Assembly (NCBI RefSeq): GCF_019331725.1
Contig: NZ_JAHBBF010000012.1
Span: 1-64,000, forward strand
Source of the DNA: Bifidobacterium saguinibicoloris
GTDB taxonomy: Bacteria > Actinomycetota > Actinomycetes > Actinomycetales > Bifidobacteriaceae
DNA: 64,000 bases
Direction: 5' to 3'
The notes under the pieces are model-generated. The model worked only from the letters and a program-made list of their open reading frames with translations, was not told the origin of the DNA and searched no databases. Made by a program: the position numbers and the translations under genes. Every line of letters begins with the position of its first letter. Position 1 is the stretch's first letter. Of this stretch, positions 16,489 to 25,900 are shown one piece after another.

Positions 16489-17384
16489 TGAGTGACCACA
16501 GCGTTCAGAAGGCCGAATCGCACGGCCTCATGCACGACGCCAAGAAGCGCCGCATCCTCGGCGACGTCCTGTCGCACCTGTTCCTCGCCGTCATGGCGGT
16601 CATCTGGCTCATCCCGATCGTGTGGGTGTTCGCGGAGAGCTTCAACAAGAACACCGCGCCGTACACGAAGACGTTCTTCCCCACCGAGTTCTCGCTGGAC
16701 AACTACGTGGCGCTGTTCACGGACAAGTCGGTGCTGAACTTCCCGAAGATGTTCATGAACACGTTCATCGTCGCGGTGTTCGTGTGCCTGATCTCCATGT
16801 TCTTCGTGCTTTCGGTGGCTTACTGCATGAGCCGCCTGCGCTTCCGCACGCGCCGCACGTTCATGAACGTGGTGCTCATCCTGGGCATGTTCCCGGGCAT
16901 CATGGCCGTCTCCGCCATCTACTTCATTCTCAAGGCTGTGGGCCTCACCGGCGAGGGCATGACCACCATCGCCCTGATTCTGGTCTACTCGGCCGGCTCC
17001 GGAGCGGGCTTCTACGTGATGAAGGGCTACATGGACACCATCCCGACCTCGCTCGACGAGGCCGCCATGCTCGACGGCTGCACCCGTCTGCAGGTGTTCA
17101 CCAAGATCATCATCCCGATCTGCAAGCCCATGATCGTCTACCAGGCCATCATCGGCTTCCTGACCCCGTGGCTCGACTTCGTCATGGCGAAGGTGATCTG
17201 CCGCACGCAGTCGAACTACACGGTGGCTCTGGGCCTGTGGCTCATGCTGGACAAGGAGTACATCCAGAACTGGTACGCCCGCTTCGCCGCCGCGGCCGTG
17301 GTGATCTCGATCCCGATCGCCATCCTGTTCATCGTGATGCAGCGCTTCTACCAGGAGTCCATGAGCGGTTCCGTCAAGGGCTGA
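16488..17384 (+). CDS. malG: Maltodextrin ABC transporter permease MalG
   Basis: A 298-aa permease with six predicted membrane helices. The EAA loop is LDEAAMLDGCTRLQVFTKII near residues 189-208. The first helix (LFLAVMAVIWLIPIVWVFAE) and the C-terminal FAAAAVVISIPIAILFIVMQ helix match the MalG/binding-protein-dependent permease family. Its start overlaps the malF stop by one base (ATGA). Immediately after its stop begins the tandem 120-nt element, which separates it from the debranching gene. Confidence 0.95.
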   Translation: MSDHSVQKAESHGLMHDAKKRRILGDVLSHLFLAVMAVIWLIPIVWVFAESFNKNTAPYTKTFFPTEFSLDNYVALFTDKSVLNFPKMFMNTFIVAVFVCLISMFFVLSVAYCMSRLRFRTRRTFMNVVLILGMFPGIMAVSAIYFILKAVGLTGEGMTTIALILVYSAGSGAGFYVMKGYMDTIPTSLDEAAMLDGCTRLQVFTKIIIPICKPMIVYQAIIGFLTPWLDFVMAKVICRTQSNYTVALGLWLMLDKEYIQNWYARFAAAAVVISIPIAILFIVMQRFYQESMSGSVKG

Positions 17385-17615
17385 CGCGTTCAGCGGGAAG
17401 CCCGGTGGGCTTCCCGTAGCGTCAGCCTGAGTGAGGCGACAGCCGAACGAAGGCAGGATTGGGTCCGGCCGTAGGCCGGTCCGTTCTTGCAGGGCCGGAG
17501 GAGACGCGTTCAGCGGGAAGCCCGGTGGACTGTCCGTAGGCTCAGCCTGAGTGAGGCGACAGCCGAACGAAGGCAGGATTGAGCCTCGCGCGTAGCGCGA
17601 GTCCGTTCTTGCGGG
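17383..17615 (+). repeat. Tandem pair of ~120-nt structured elements (candidate cis-regulatory RNA)
   Basis: Copy 1 occupies 17383-17502 and copy 2 17503-17615 (period exactly 120). About 50 nt in the middle (17424-17460 and 17544-17580 and flanks) are identical. In copy 1, CGGGAAGCCC/GGGCTTCCCG forms a perfect hairpin inside an outer GACGC/GCGTC stem; in copy 2 this part is degenerate. In the second half, copy 1 has CCGGCC-GTA-GGCCGG (17465-17479) and copy 2 has CTCGCGC-GTA-GCGCGAG (17585-17601): sequence differs, pairing and loop are kept. A conserved CGTTC downstream can pair with GAACG in the conserved core. I do not recognise a known RNA family. Confidence 0.7.
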
Positions 17616-17643
17616 ACTGAGCCAGGTCCCTCACGCACATCAT

Positions 17644-17678
17644 CGCGGCGCTCGCCGGCCTGTCCGGCGGGCGCCGCG
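17644..17678 (+). promoter_or_regulatory. Leader hairpin before the debranching gene
   Basis: A 15-bp stem (17644-17658 with 17664-17678, 5-nt loop, one G-U pair) ends about 8 nt before the AAGGAG ribosome-binding site. It could hinder translation or end the structured leader formed with the tandem elements at 17383-17615. Confidence 0.5.
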
Positions 17679-17698
17679 TTCCATGAAAGGAGACTTCG

Positions 17699-19966
17699 AT
17701 GGAGAAGCCCGAGCAGATTCTGGCCGTGGCCGACGGCACGCCCGCCGAGCCGGCCCTGCCGTGCCCCGACTATCCGGTGTACGCCGGTGACGACCTCGGC
17801 GCCGTGCCGGACGACGCGGGCACTACGTTCCGCGTGTGGGCGCCTTCGGCGAGCGGCGTCACGCTGCGTCTGTTCGCCGCCGGTTCCGCCGGCGAACGCC
17901 CCGACATGTCCGATGCCGCGTCCGACGATGCCCCGTCCGCCGACGCGTCCGAACCGTTCGCCGTGCGCGACCTCGCCCCCGGCGCGGACGGCACGTGGTC
18001 GGTGCGCTGCGACGGCGTGGGCCACGGCGTCTACTACGACTACGTCGTGCGTTTCCCCGACGGCACGGCGAACCGCACGGCCGACCCGTGGGCGCGTGCG
18101 GCCGGCGTGAACGGCCGCCGCAGCATGGTGGTGGACCTGCGTCGCACGGATCCGGACGGCTGGGACGTGGACGTGCGTCCGCACATCGCCAGCCGCGACC
18201 TCGTCATCTGGGAGACGCACATCGGCGACTTCAGCAACGATCCGCACAGCGGCGTGCCGGCGTGCCATCGCGGCACGTATCTCGCGTTCACGCACGACGG
18301 CACCAGCGTGGACGGTGAGGGCGATTTCCCCACGTGCGTGGCGTATCTCAAACGTTTCGGCGTGACCGCCGTGCAGCTGCTGCCGTTCTACGACTACGGT
18401 TCCGTGGACGAGTCGGTCACGCCGCCGGCCTGCGGCGGCGCGCGCGGCGACGCCTGTGGAACGTCGCGTGAAACATCCGACGGCGCACGTGAAACCGCCC
18501 GTGAAACACCCGCATGCGCATGTGGAACGTCCCGTGAAACACCCGACCGCCCGTTCAACTGGGGCTACGACCCGCTCAACTACAACGTGCCCGAAGGCTC
18601 GTACAGCACCGACCCGTTCCACGGCGAGGTGCGCATCAGGGAATGCAAGCGCATGATCCAGGCGCTGCACGCCGCCGGCATCAAGGTCATCATGGACGTG
18701 GTCTACAACCACATGTTCTCCACGGACAACTGGTTCGAGCGCATGATCCCCGGCTACTGCCTGCGCCGCCGTGCCGACGGCTCGTTCGCGGACGGCTCCG
18801 CCTGCACGAATGACGTGGCCACCGAGCATCCGATGATGCGCCGGTACATCGTGGACTCGGTGACATACTGGGCGCGCGAATACCATATCGACGGCTTCCG
18901 CTTCGACCTCATGGGCCTCATCGACGTGGACACGATGAACGCGGTCCGCACGTCCCTGGACCAGTTGCCCGGCGGCGCCACGATCCTCATGCACGGCGAA
19001 CCGTGGTCGGCCCGCCGCACGGCCCTCGAACCGGGCGCCGGCGTGGTGCTGGCGGACAAGCGCGGCATGCCGTATCTGAGCCCGCGCATCGGCGCGTTCT
19101 GCGATTCCACGCGCGACGCGGTGCGCGGCCACGTGTTCTTCCAGAAGGAGCCCGGCTATCTCACCGGCGCGGCCGCCGATTTCGCGGGCGACATCCGCCA
19201 TGCGTCGGACGCGTGGCGCGGCACGATGCACGAGGCCGCGTCCGTGGGACAGGTCATCCAGTACGTGTCCGCCCACGACGACCTCACCTTGTGGGACAAG
19301 CTGTGCGCCGCGATGCGCCGCTTCCCTACGGAGGCCGATTACGCGGCCGACGGCGTGGATGCCGGAGGCCGGTGCGCGGACCTCATGCGCGCGAACCGTC
19401 TGGCCGCCGGCATCGTGTTCACCGCCGCCGGCGTGCCGTTCCTGCTGTCCGGCGAGGAGTTCGCCCGCACCAAGCACGGCGACTCCGATTCCTACCGCAG
19501 CCCCGCCTCGCTCAACCGGCTCGACTGGCGCCGCGCGCGGCGCCTGAACGCGCTGGTGGCCCATTACGCGACGCTCATCCGGTTGCGTCGCGGCAATCCC
19601 GCGTATTTCGGCGGCGCGCGCACGATCGTGCCGCGCACCGACGAGACGGTGGTGTTCCGTGTGGGCGACGACTGTGTGGCCGTGAATCCGGTGGGGGAGA
19701 CGCGCATGCAGTCCACGGTGGCGTTGGAGACGCCCGCCCCGTACGACGAGGTCTCGAGGATCGCGCCCGACGACTGGCGGTGCCTCTATTGCGCCGCCGA
19801 CGGGTTCGCGTCCGGTCCGGCCGCGGCATACGATTGGACTGTTCCGTCCGATGCCGAGGGTGCGTCCGGCGATGCGGCCGTCCTGCCGCTGCCGTCCGTG
19901 GAGGATCGCGAGATGCCGTTGCCCCCGTACAGCATCACCGTGTGGAGGAGGCGCCGTCATGGTTGA
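17699..19966 (+). CDS. GH13 pullulanase-type (type I-like) debranching enzyme, cytoplasmic
   Basis: A 755-aa enzyme that hydrolyses alpha-1,6 branches of imported or stored glucans. An N-terminal CBM48-like domain (TTFRVWAPSASGVTLRLFA, about residues 40-110) precedes the catalytic domain. The pullulanase signature appears as FNWGYDP near residue 287. Catalytic regions: VIMDVVYNHMF, GFRFDLMGLID (nucleophile near residue 403), ILMHGEPWS (acid/base) and YVSAHDDLTLWD (Asp near residue 525). No signal peptide. Its catalytic part resembles the C-terminal half of ApuB. Just before FNWGYDP there is an extra ~35-residue insert rich in RET repeats, absent from ApuB. AAGGAG precedes the ATG. The stop overlaps the next gene by 8 nt. 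Confidence 0.9.
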   Translation: MEKPEQILAVADGTPAEPALPCPDYPVYAGDDLGAVPDDAGTTFRVWAPSASGVTLRLFAAGSAGERPDMSDAASDDAPSADASEPFAVRDLAPGADGTWSVRCDGVGHGVYYDYVVRFPDGTANRTADPWARAAGVNGRRSMVVDLRRTDPDGWDVDVRPHIASRDLVIWETHIGDFSNDPHSGVPACHRGTYLAFTHDGTSVDGEGDFPTCVAYLKRFGVTAVQLLPFYDYGSVDESVTPPACGGARGDACGTSRETSDGARETARETPACACGTSRETPDRPFNWGYDPLNYNVPEGSYSTDPFHGEVRIRECKRMIQALHAAGIKVIMDVVYNHMFSTDNWFERMIPGYCLRRRADGSFADGSACTNDVATEHPMMRRYIVDSVTYWAREYHIDGFRFDLMGLIDVDTMNAVRTSLDQLPGGATILMHGEPWSARRTALEPGAGVVLADKRGMPYLSPRIGAFCDSTRDAVRGHVFFQKEPGYLTGAAADFAGDIRHASDAWRGTMHEAASVGQVIQYVSAHDDLTLWDKLCAAMRRFPTEADYAADGVDAGGRCADLMRANRLAAGIVFTAAGVPFLLSGEEFARTKHGDSDSYRSPASLNRLDWRRARRLNALVAHYATLIRLRRGNPAYFGGARTIVPRTDETVVFRVGDDCVAVNPVGETRMQSTVALETPAPYDEVSRIAPDDWRCLYCAADGFASGPAAAYDWTVPSDAEGASGDAAVLPLPSVEDREMPLPPYSITVWRRRRHG

Positions 19967-20786
19967 GTACGTCCCGGAACGCCGTTATGACACGGTGTTC
20001 TTCGACTTGTATGGCACGTTGGTGGACATCCGCACCGACGAGGAGTCGCCGGCCGCGTGGGAGGCGCTGCGCGAGATGCTGGAGGACCATTCCGGCGTGA
20101 CGTTCCGTGACGCGGCCGCGCTCAAGGCCCGGTTCGAGGCGCTGGCCTCGTTCGTGTGGGCGCGCGAGGTCGACCTGCGCGGCGGGAACGCCGAACCCGA
20201 CCTGCTGCCCGTCTACGCGTCGTTCACGGCTGAAAGGACCGTCGTCGACCCCGACTTCAGGGACCCGCGGGCGGTTGCGATGGCCGACGTGGGCGACCTG
20301 ACCAACATGGGGCCGATGGTGCTTCTCGCGGCCCTTCAGCTGGCCTGGACGTTCCGTCGCGCCAGCACCAGCCTGCTGTGCCTCTACCCGGGCGCCGCGG
20401 CCATGCTCGCGCGGCTGCGCGAGGCGGGCCTCACGGTGGTGCTCGTCAGCAACGCGCAATCGGGCTACACGCGGCCGGAACTGCGTGGGCTGGATTTGGA
20501 GCCGCTGTTCGACAACATCGTCATCTCCAGCGAGGTGGGCGTGCGCAAGCCGTCGCCGCGCATCTACCGCATCGCGCTGGATGGGGTCCTGGCCGACCCG
20601 GGCCGCACGGTGATGGTCGGCAACGACGAACGCGCCGACATCCTCGGCGCGAAGGGCGCAGGCATCGACGGTGTCTACCTGCGCACCGCGATCTCCCCGC
20701 AGAACGATCCGCAGGCCAGCGCGCACGCCGTCCTCTCCCTGGACGGCCCCGATTATGCTGGGCTCATGAAGTACCTGGGCGTCTGA
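19959..20786 (+). CDS. HAD-superfamily hydrolase (haloacid dehalogenase/phosphatase-like)
   Basis: A 275-aa HAD hydrolase. Motif I FFDLYGTLVDIRTDEE (catalytic Asp; Tyr at +2, as in many class IA members), motif II VVLVSNAQSGY, motif III VRKPSPRIY, motif IV VMVGNDERADILGAKGAG. The start MVEYVPERRYDTV at 19959 lies inside the end of the debranching gene behind GGAGGAGG, so the two are translationally coupled. It may dephosphorylate a sugar phosphate arising in starch breakdown (inference). The substrate cannot be told from sequence. Confidence 0.85.
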   Translation: MVEYVPERRYDTVFFDLYGTLVDIRTDEESPAAWEALREMLEDHSGVTFRDAAALKARFEALASFVWAREVDLRGGNAEPDLLPVYASFTAERTVVDPDFRDPRAVAMADVGDLTNMGPMVLLAALQLAWTFRRASTSLLCLYPGAAAMLARLREAGLTVVLVSNAQSGYTRPELRGLDLEPLFDNIVISSEVGVRKPSPRIYRIALDGVLADPGRTVMVGNDERADILGAKGAGIDGVYLRTAISPQNDPQASAHAVLSLDGPDYAGLMKYLGV

Positions 20787-20849
20787 ACGCCCGGGTCATG
20801 CCGGCCGGACGGGCGATGCCGGAAGGCGCACGAACGCAACGGAGGAACG

Positions 20850-21623
20850 ATGAACGACATCGAAATGGAACGGCAGCGCAAGCAGGCCGCGGGCGGCAGG
20901 CGCCGCAAGGGCCTGTCCGTGTTCCGGCTCAAGACGATCGCCGCGGTGTTCATGGCCTTGTCCGTCGCCTCCACCACGCTCGTGCCGCTGCTGGTCGGCC
21001 CGCCCACGGCGGACAACATGACCGGCCTGACCGTGGCCGTGGTGTGCGAGGTGGCCTCCTGGTGCGCGGTGCCGATCTACGCGTGGCTGCTGGTGAACGG
21101 CCTGAACCACACGCGAAGCGTCCCCCGCTATGCGCTGCGGCTGCTCGTCCTGGCCGTGGTGTGCGAGGCGCCGTATATGCGCCTCATGACCGGGCATTGG
21201 TTCGACATGCGCGCCCACAACCCGGTGTGGGGCCTGCTGGTCGCGCTCGTGGTGCTCGTGGCCGCCGACTGGATCGCGAAGCGGTACGCGGGCGCGCCGC
21301 GCGTGCTGCTCACCGTGGCGGTGGTCGCGGCCGGCGTGCTGTGGGATCTGCTGCTGCGCGTGGGCGTGAGCCAGCAGGTCATGTATACCGGCGTGCTCAC
21401 CCTGGCGTTCGCGCTGGTGTTCCGTTATCTTGGCGCCCATGAGAACACGATGATGTTCACCGCCGGCCTGCTGGGCGCGGTGATGTGCATCACGCCGGGC
21501 GTGGGTGTGGCGTTCCTGCACTACCGCAACGACGAGCCCGGCTGGCGTCACGCGTGGACGCAATGGGTGTTCTACGCGCTCTACCCGATCATGCTGGTGG
21601 CCGGCTGCCTGATGCTGGGCTGA
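20850..21623 (+). CDS. TraX-like integral membrane protein
   Basis: A 257-aa polytopic protein with about seven hydrophobic helices after a short basic N-terminus. The segment CAVPIYAWLLVNGLNHTRSVPRYALRLL followed by VVCEAPYMRLM (stretches at about residues 71-98 and 102-112) matches the conserved core of the TraX family (a membrane acetyltransferase-like family first named from conjugation systems, but also found chromosomally in Firmicutes and bifidobacteria). GGAGG precedes the ATG. It is the last plus-strand gene before the second LacI and may belong to the same transcript as the debranching gene and the phosphatase. A link to starch use is not evident. Confidence 0.65.
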   Translation: MNDIEMERQRKQAAGGRRRKGLSVFRLKTIAAVFMALSVASTTLVPLLVGPPTADNMTGLTVAVVCEVASWCAVPIYAWLLVNGLNHTRSVPRYALRLLVLAVVCEAPYMRLMTGHWFDMRAHNPVWGLLVALVVLVAADWIAKRYAGAPRVLLTVAVVAAGVLWDLLLRVGVSQQVMYTGVLTLAFALVFRYLGAHENTMMFTAGLLGAVMCITPGVGVAFLHYRNDEPGWRHAWTQWVFYALYPIMLVAGCLMLG

Positions 21624-21640
21624 CGGGCGGGCCGCCCGTC
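21622..21640. terminator. Palindromic terminator between convergent genes
   Basis: GACGGGCGG-G-CCGCCCGTC lies over the stop of the TraX-like gene, 6 nt before the 3' end of the convergent LacI gene. Likely a bidirectional terminator. Confidence 0.5.
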
Positions 21641-21646
21641 CCGCGG

Positions 21647-22672
21647 CTAGTCCTCCACCGGGGCGTCGGAGCCGCGCAGGATCAGCTGCGCCTCCACCAC
21701 TTCGTGCGGCTTGAGCAGCGACTTGCCCTCGATGAGCTTCAGCGCCTTGACGGCGGCGGAACGGCCCATCGCATACGGGTCCTGACGCATGGTGGTGAGG
21801 TTGATGGTGTCCGCGTAGGGGCTGTCGTCGAAGCCGACGATCGAATAGTCGCGCGGCGTGCGGTGTCCGTAGCGGCCGAGCTTGATGACGAGCGGGATGG
21901 CCATCATGTCCATCTGGCAGCAGATCGCGTCCGGGAACTCGTCCAGCGCGAGCAGCGCGGAGAGCGCTGAGTCGGCGAACGCCGGGCCGCGCGGCACGGA
22001 CAGCACGCGCCAGTCGAGGTCCATGTTGCCTTTCTCCTGCGCGTTCCGGCAGGCGCGGATGAAGCCGCGGGCGCGCGCGTCGATGGAGGAGTCGAGCAGG
22101 GCGGCCTCGGAGCACGGGTAGACGATGCGCTTGTGGCCCAGGTTGATGAGATGCTGGGTGGCGGTGAACATGCCCTTCTCGTCGTCGATGCTGATGGTCG
22201 CGTCGAAGCCGTCCGCGGAGGGCGTGTTGATGCCGATGATCGGCACGTGGATGCGCTTGAGCTGCTCCACCTCGTGCGGGTCGATGGCGAACGAGGCCAC
22301 GAACACGGCGTCCACGTTGCGCCGGATGGGCAGGTCTCCGAAGAACTCGCGGCGGTTGGCCTCGGTGTCGATGTGCTGGAAGAGGGAGATGTCGTAGCCG
22401 GCGGGATGCATGACCGATTCGATGCCGGCGAACGTCTGCGTGTTGAACCAGCTGGTGATCTCCTCGTTCATGAGCATGGCCACGCGGTTGGTGCGCCCGG
22501 ATTTGAGCGCGGTGGCGGAACGGGAGATGTTGAAGTCGAGGCGGTCGGCCATTTCGAGCACCTTGGCGCGGGTCTTCGCGGAGACGAGCTCCGGACGGGT
22601 GAAGGCGCGGGACACCGTGGAGATGGAGACGCCGGCTTCCTTCGCCACCTCGTGGATGTCTGACTTGGCCAT
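21647..22672 (-). CDS. LacI-family transcriptional regulator (second, MalR-like)
   Basis: A 341-aa LacI/GalR repressor. It begins MAKSDIHEVAKEAGVSISTV, with recognition helix VSISTVSRAFTRPELVS and hinge SRSATALKSGR, nearly the same as in the regulator at 5433-6452. The sugar-binding part has RRNVDAVFVASFAIDP, CCQMDMMAIPLVIKLGRYG and VGFDDSPYADTINLTTMRQD. GGAGG stands 6 nt before the ATG at 22672; the frame is open further. It is divergent from apuB with two operator candidates in between, so it probably controls apuB and itself, and perhaps shares operators with the other LacI regulator. Confidence 0.92.
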   Translation of the reverse strand: MAKSDIHEVAKEAGVSISTVSRAFTRPELVSAKTRAKVLEMADRLDFNISRSATALKSGRTNRVAMLMNEEITSWFNTQTFAGIESVMHPAGYDISLFQHIDTEANRREFFGDLPIRRNVDAVFVASFAIDPHEVEQLKRIHVPIIGINTPSADGFDATISIDDEKGMFTATQHLINLGHKRIVYPCSEAALLDSSIDARARGFIRACRNAQEKGNMDLDWRVLSVPRGPAFADSALSALLALDEFPDAICCQMDMMAIPLVIKLGRYGHRTPRDYSIVGFDDSPYADTINLTTMRQDPYAMGRSAAVKALKLIEGKSLLKPHEVVEAQLILRGSDAPVED

Positions 22673-22828
22673 GGTGCTCCTCCTTGCCGTGTGGTGCGTG
22701 CCGTCGCGTGGTCCGTCCGCCGGCGCGTGCGGTTGCGCCGTGCCGTTCCGGCCGTCTCGTCCGTGTCGCCCGTACCTGTGGGGCGATGATACTTCGGTGT
22801 GTCGTCGGATGACACGACCATCATACGC

Positions 22829-22842
22829 TGCAAACGTTCGCG
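22829..22842. promoter_or_regulatory. LacI-type operator candidate (apuB / lacI divergent region)
   Basis: TGCAAACGTTCGCG: left half-site perfect, right half-site with two changes. 66 nt from the site at 22895. Confidence 0.5.
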
Positions 22843-22872
22843 AAACGTCGCGGGTCGGATTGCCAAGCATGT

Positions 22873-22878
22873 TACAGT
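22873..22878 (+). promoter_or_regulatory. -10 box of the apuB promoter
   Basis: TACAGT, placed between the two operator candidates at 22829 and 22895. No good -35 box at standard spacing. The predicted 5' leader is about 115 nt. Confidence 0.4.
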
Positions 22879-22894
22879 GAGTACTGCACATTGT

Positions 22895-22908
22895 TGCAAA
22901 CGTATGCA
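22895..22908. promoter_or_regulatory. LacI-type operator candidate (best match) upstream of apuB
   Basis: TGCAAACGTATGCA, an almost perfect palindrome around ACGT and the best example of the locus motif. It lies about 17 nt after the presumed -10 box, where a bound repressor would block transcription. Confidence 0.7.
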
Positions 22909-22996
22909 CTCGATGGGGAGACCAATGGAGATACATCGGCCGCATCCGCGGCAGGCATACGTGTCACCGAACACCAGGGAAGGAAGGACCTCGCCG

Positions 22997-25900
22997 ATGA
23001 GGGACAGGAAGCACACGGGGACGGGAGGATCCGTCCCCATCGTCCGAAGACTGGTCGCGGCAGGCGCGGCGGTGGCGACGCTCGCCGCCGCGCTGACGGC
23101 CACGCCGGCCGCGCTCGCGGCCGCGGACACGACGGGCGCGGCGCAGACCGTCGCGCAATCGCAGACCACCACGCAAACCGTCGCACAGACCGCCGCACGA
23201 TCGGACGCCCACAGCGACGTCATCGCCATCGCGTTCCAGAACAACTGGAACTCCGTCGCCGCCGAATGCACGCAGACCTACGGGCCGGAAGGTGTGGGCT
23301 ACGTGCAGGTCTCGCCACCCATGGAAAGCATCAAGGGCACCGCCTGGTGGACCTCCTACCAGCCGGTGAGCTACAAGCTCGACTCCAAACTCGGCACCGA
23401 AGCCGAATTCCAGAACATGATCAAGGTGTGCAACGCGGCCGGCGTCGAGATCATCGCCGACGCGGTCATCAACCACACCAGCGGCGCCGATCAGGGCACC
23501 GGCACCGGCGTGGCCGGCAGCACCTACGACGGCGATGGAAACTTCCCTGCGATCCCGTACACCAAGGAGAACTTCCACAGCTGCACCAAGAACATCGGCG
23601 ACTACACCAACGCCGACGAAGTGCAGAACTGCCGCCTGACCAGCCTCCAGGACCTCGACACCAGCCAGGAGTACGTGCAGGACAAGCTCGCCGACTACAT
23701 GAACCACCTGCTCGAACTCGGCGTGTACGGGTTCCGCGTGGACGCGGTCAAGCACATCGCCAACGCGGACGTGAAGGCCATCAAGGCCAAGCTCGCCGAG
23801 AAGTCCGGGCGTGACGTGGACGGCATCTTCTTCGAACAGGAGGTCATCGGCAACGCGAGCGAGGCCGCCGCCATCCAGCCCATCAACTACGTGGGCAACG
23901 GCAAGGTCTCCGAATTCAACTACAACGCGCACCTGTCCGCCGCGTTCGCCACCGACATCACCAGCGAGACCAAGGGCCTCGGCAAGATCGGCGGCGACGG
24001 GTGGCTCGACTCCAGCCAGGCCGCCGTCTGGGTGACCAACTGGGACACCGAACGCAACTCGTCCGCCCTCACCTACAGGAAGGGCTCGAAGTACCTGCTC
24101 GCCAACGCGTTCATGCTCGCGTACGACTACGGCCAGCCGCACATCTACTCCGGCTACTACTTCGACAACAACGACGACGGCGCGCCCGGCGCCACCGACA
24201 CGTCCGTGCCGGACGTGACCTGCCCCACCGACGGCTCCATGGCCGCCGGCACCTGGCAGTGCACGCAGCGCTGGACCGCCGTCCGCGGCATGATCGGCTT
24301 CCACAACGCCGTCTCCGGCACCAAGGTGACCGACTGGAAGGCATACGACGCGAACGTGCTCGGCTTCGGCCGCGGCACGAAGGGCTACCTCGCCATCAAC
24401 AACAGCGCGAAGGCGTCCAAGCAGACCTTCCGCACCTCGCTGCCCGCCGGCGAATACTGCAACGTGTACGCCGTCGGCGACTGCTCGCAGACCGTCACCG
24501 TGAGGGACGACGGCACGTTCGAGGCGACCCTCGCCGCGAACTCCGCCATCGCCATCCACGTGGGCGCCACCCCGTCCACCTGGACCGGCACCGCCAAGTC
24601 CGACCCCACCGACCCGGACCTGACCGTCAACGACGCGGCCGTCACCGCGGCCACCGACACCAGCCGCACCATCTACTACAAGCTGCCCGCAGGCTGGAAG
24701 CAGGCCTACCTGCACTACGGCATCGGCGAGAACTGGGCCGAACAGGGCCACGAACCCATGCAGGACGCCGGCGACGGCTGGGTGAAGCTCACCGTCGACC
24801 CGAAGGGCCAGTCGTTCGAATACGTGTTCACCGACGACAACGGCAACTGGGACAACCCGAACGGCGGCGGCAACTACACCGCCAAGGGCCACTGGACGGC
24901 CGTCGCCGACCATGAGGCCAGCGCCGGCGTGCCGGAAGACCTCAACACCTACCAGCCGAAGACCAAGGTCGTCGTCCACTACAAGGCGGCGGACGGCGAC
25001 GCCGTCGCCGACCGCGGCGTGTATATGTGGGGCACCGACAAGGACGGCAAGACGCTCGACGGCGCCTGGCACGCGTTCACCGGCACCGACTCCTACGGCC
25101 AGGTGTTCGAAACCACTGTGGACGGCGCGTACGAGGCCGGCAAGATCGGCGTCATCGTCACCACCGAGAACTGGAACAAGGTCGGCGGCGACCGCATGAT
25201 CGACGGCTCCAACGGCACCGCCGAGATCTGGGTGGACGGCTCCCAGCCGGACACCACTCTCACCGCCGCGCCCGACGGCTACCGGAAGACCGCCGACACC
25301 ATCGACGTGACCATCCACTACCATCGCCTCTCCGACGACTACGCCACCGCCGACGGCCTGAAGGCGTGGGACATCTGGGGCTGGGCCGACGGCGTCAACG
25401 GCGCCGCATACCCGTTCTCCTCCCACGACGACTACGGCCTCATCGCCAAGTACACCCTCAAGGGCAGCGCCATGGGCACGCCGCAGTTCATCGTGCGCTA
25501 CGGCGGCGACGGCTGGGAGGCCAAGGACCCGGACGCCGCCGACCGCACCATCCCGCAGTCCGCGATCACGGTGAACGCGGAAGGCACCGCCTCCGCGGAG
25601 ATCTGGCTCGTGCAGGGCGACGCCACCGTCTACACCAACGGCACGCTGTACAACGCCGCCGGCACCATCGTGTCCGCGCAGATGAGCGACTTCACCACCA
25701 TCACCGCCAAACTCAACAAGACCATCCCCGCCGAAGGCCTCGCCGACAAGGTAACCCTCGACGGCGCGGCCATCAAGGGCGTGAAGGCGGACGGCGCCAC
25801 CGTCACCATCACCGTCGACGGCGAACTGGACGTCACCAAGCCGTACACGCTCGCCATCGAAGGCTTCGGCAAGCAGACCGTGACCCTCGGCGCGGTCGTG

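Noticed and set aside
17383..17615. Known riboswitch (glycine, cobalamin, ykkC, c-di-GMP) as explanation of the tandem element
   Set aside because: I could not match the conserved core to any of these consensus sequences; left as unclassified structured repeat.
17510..19960. 816-codon minus-strand open frame opposite the debranching gene
   Set aside because: Antisense shadow with repetitive His/Arg/Val composition; it also runs into the tandem structured element.
20850..21623. TraX-like gene as sign of an integrated conjugative element
   Set aside because: No relaxase, coupling protein or other transfer genes nearby; chromosomal TraX-like proteins are common.
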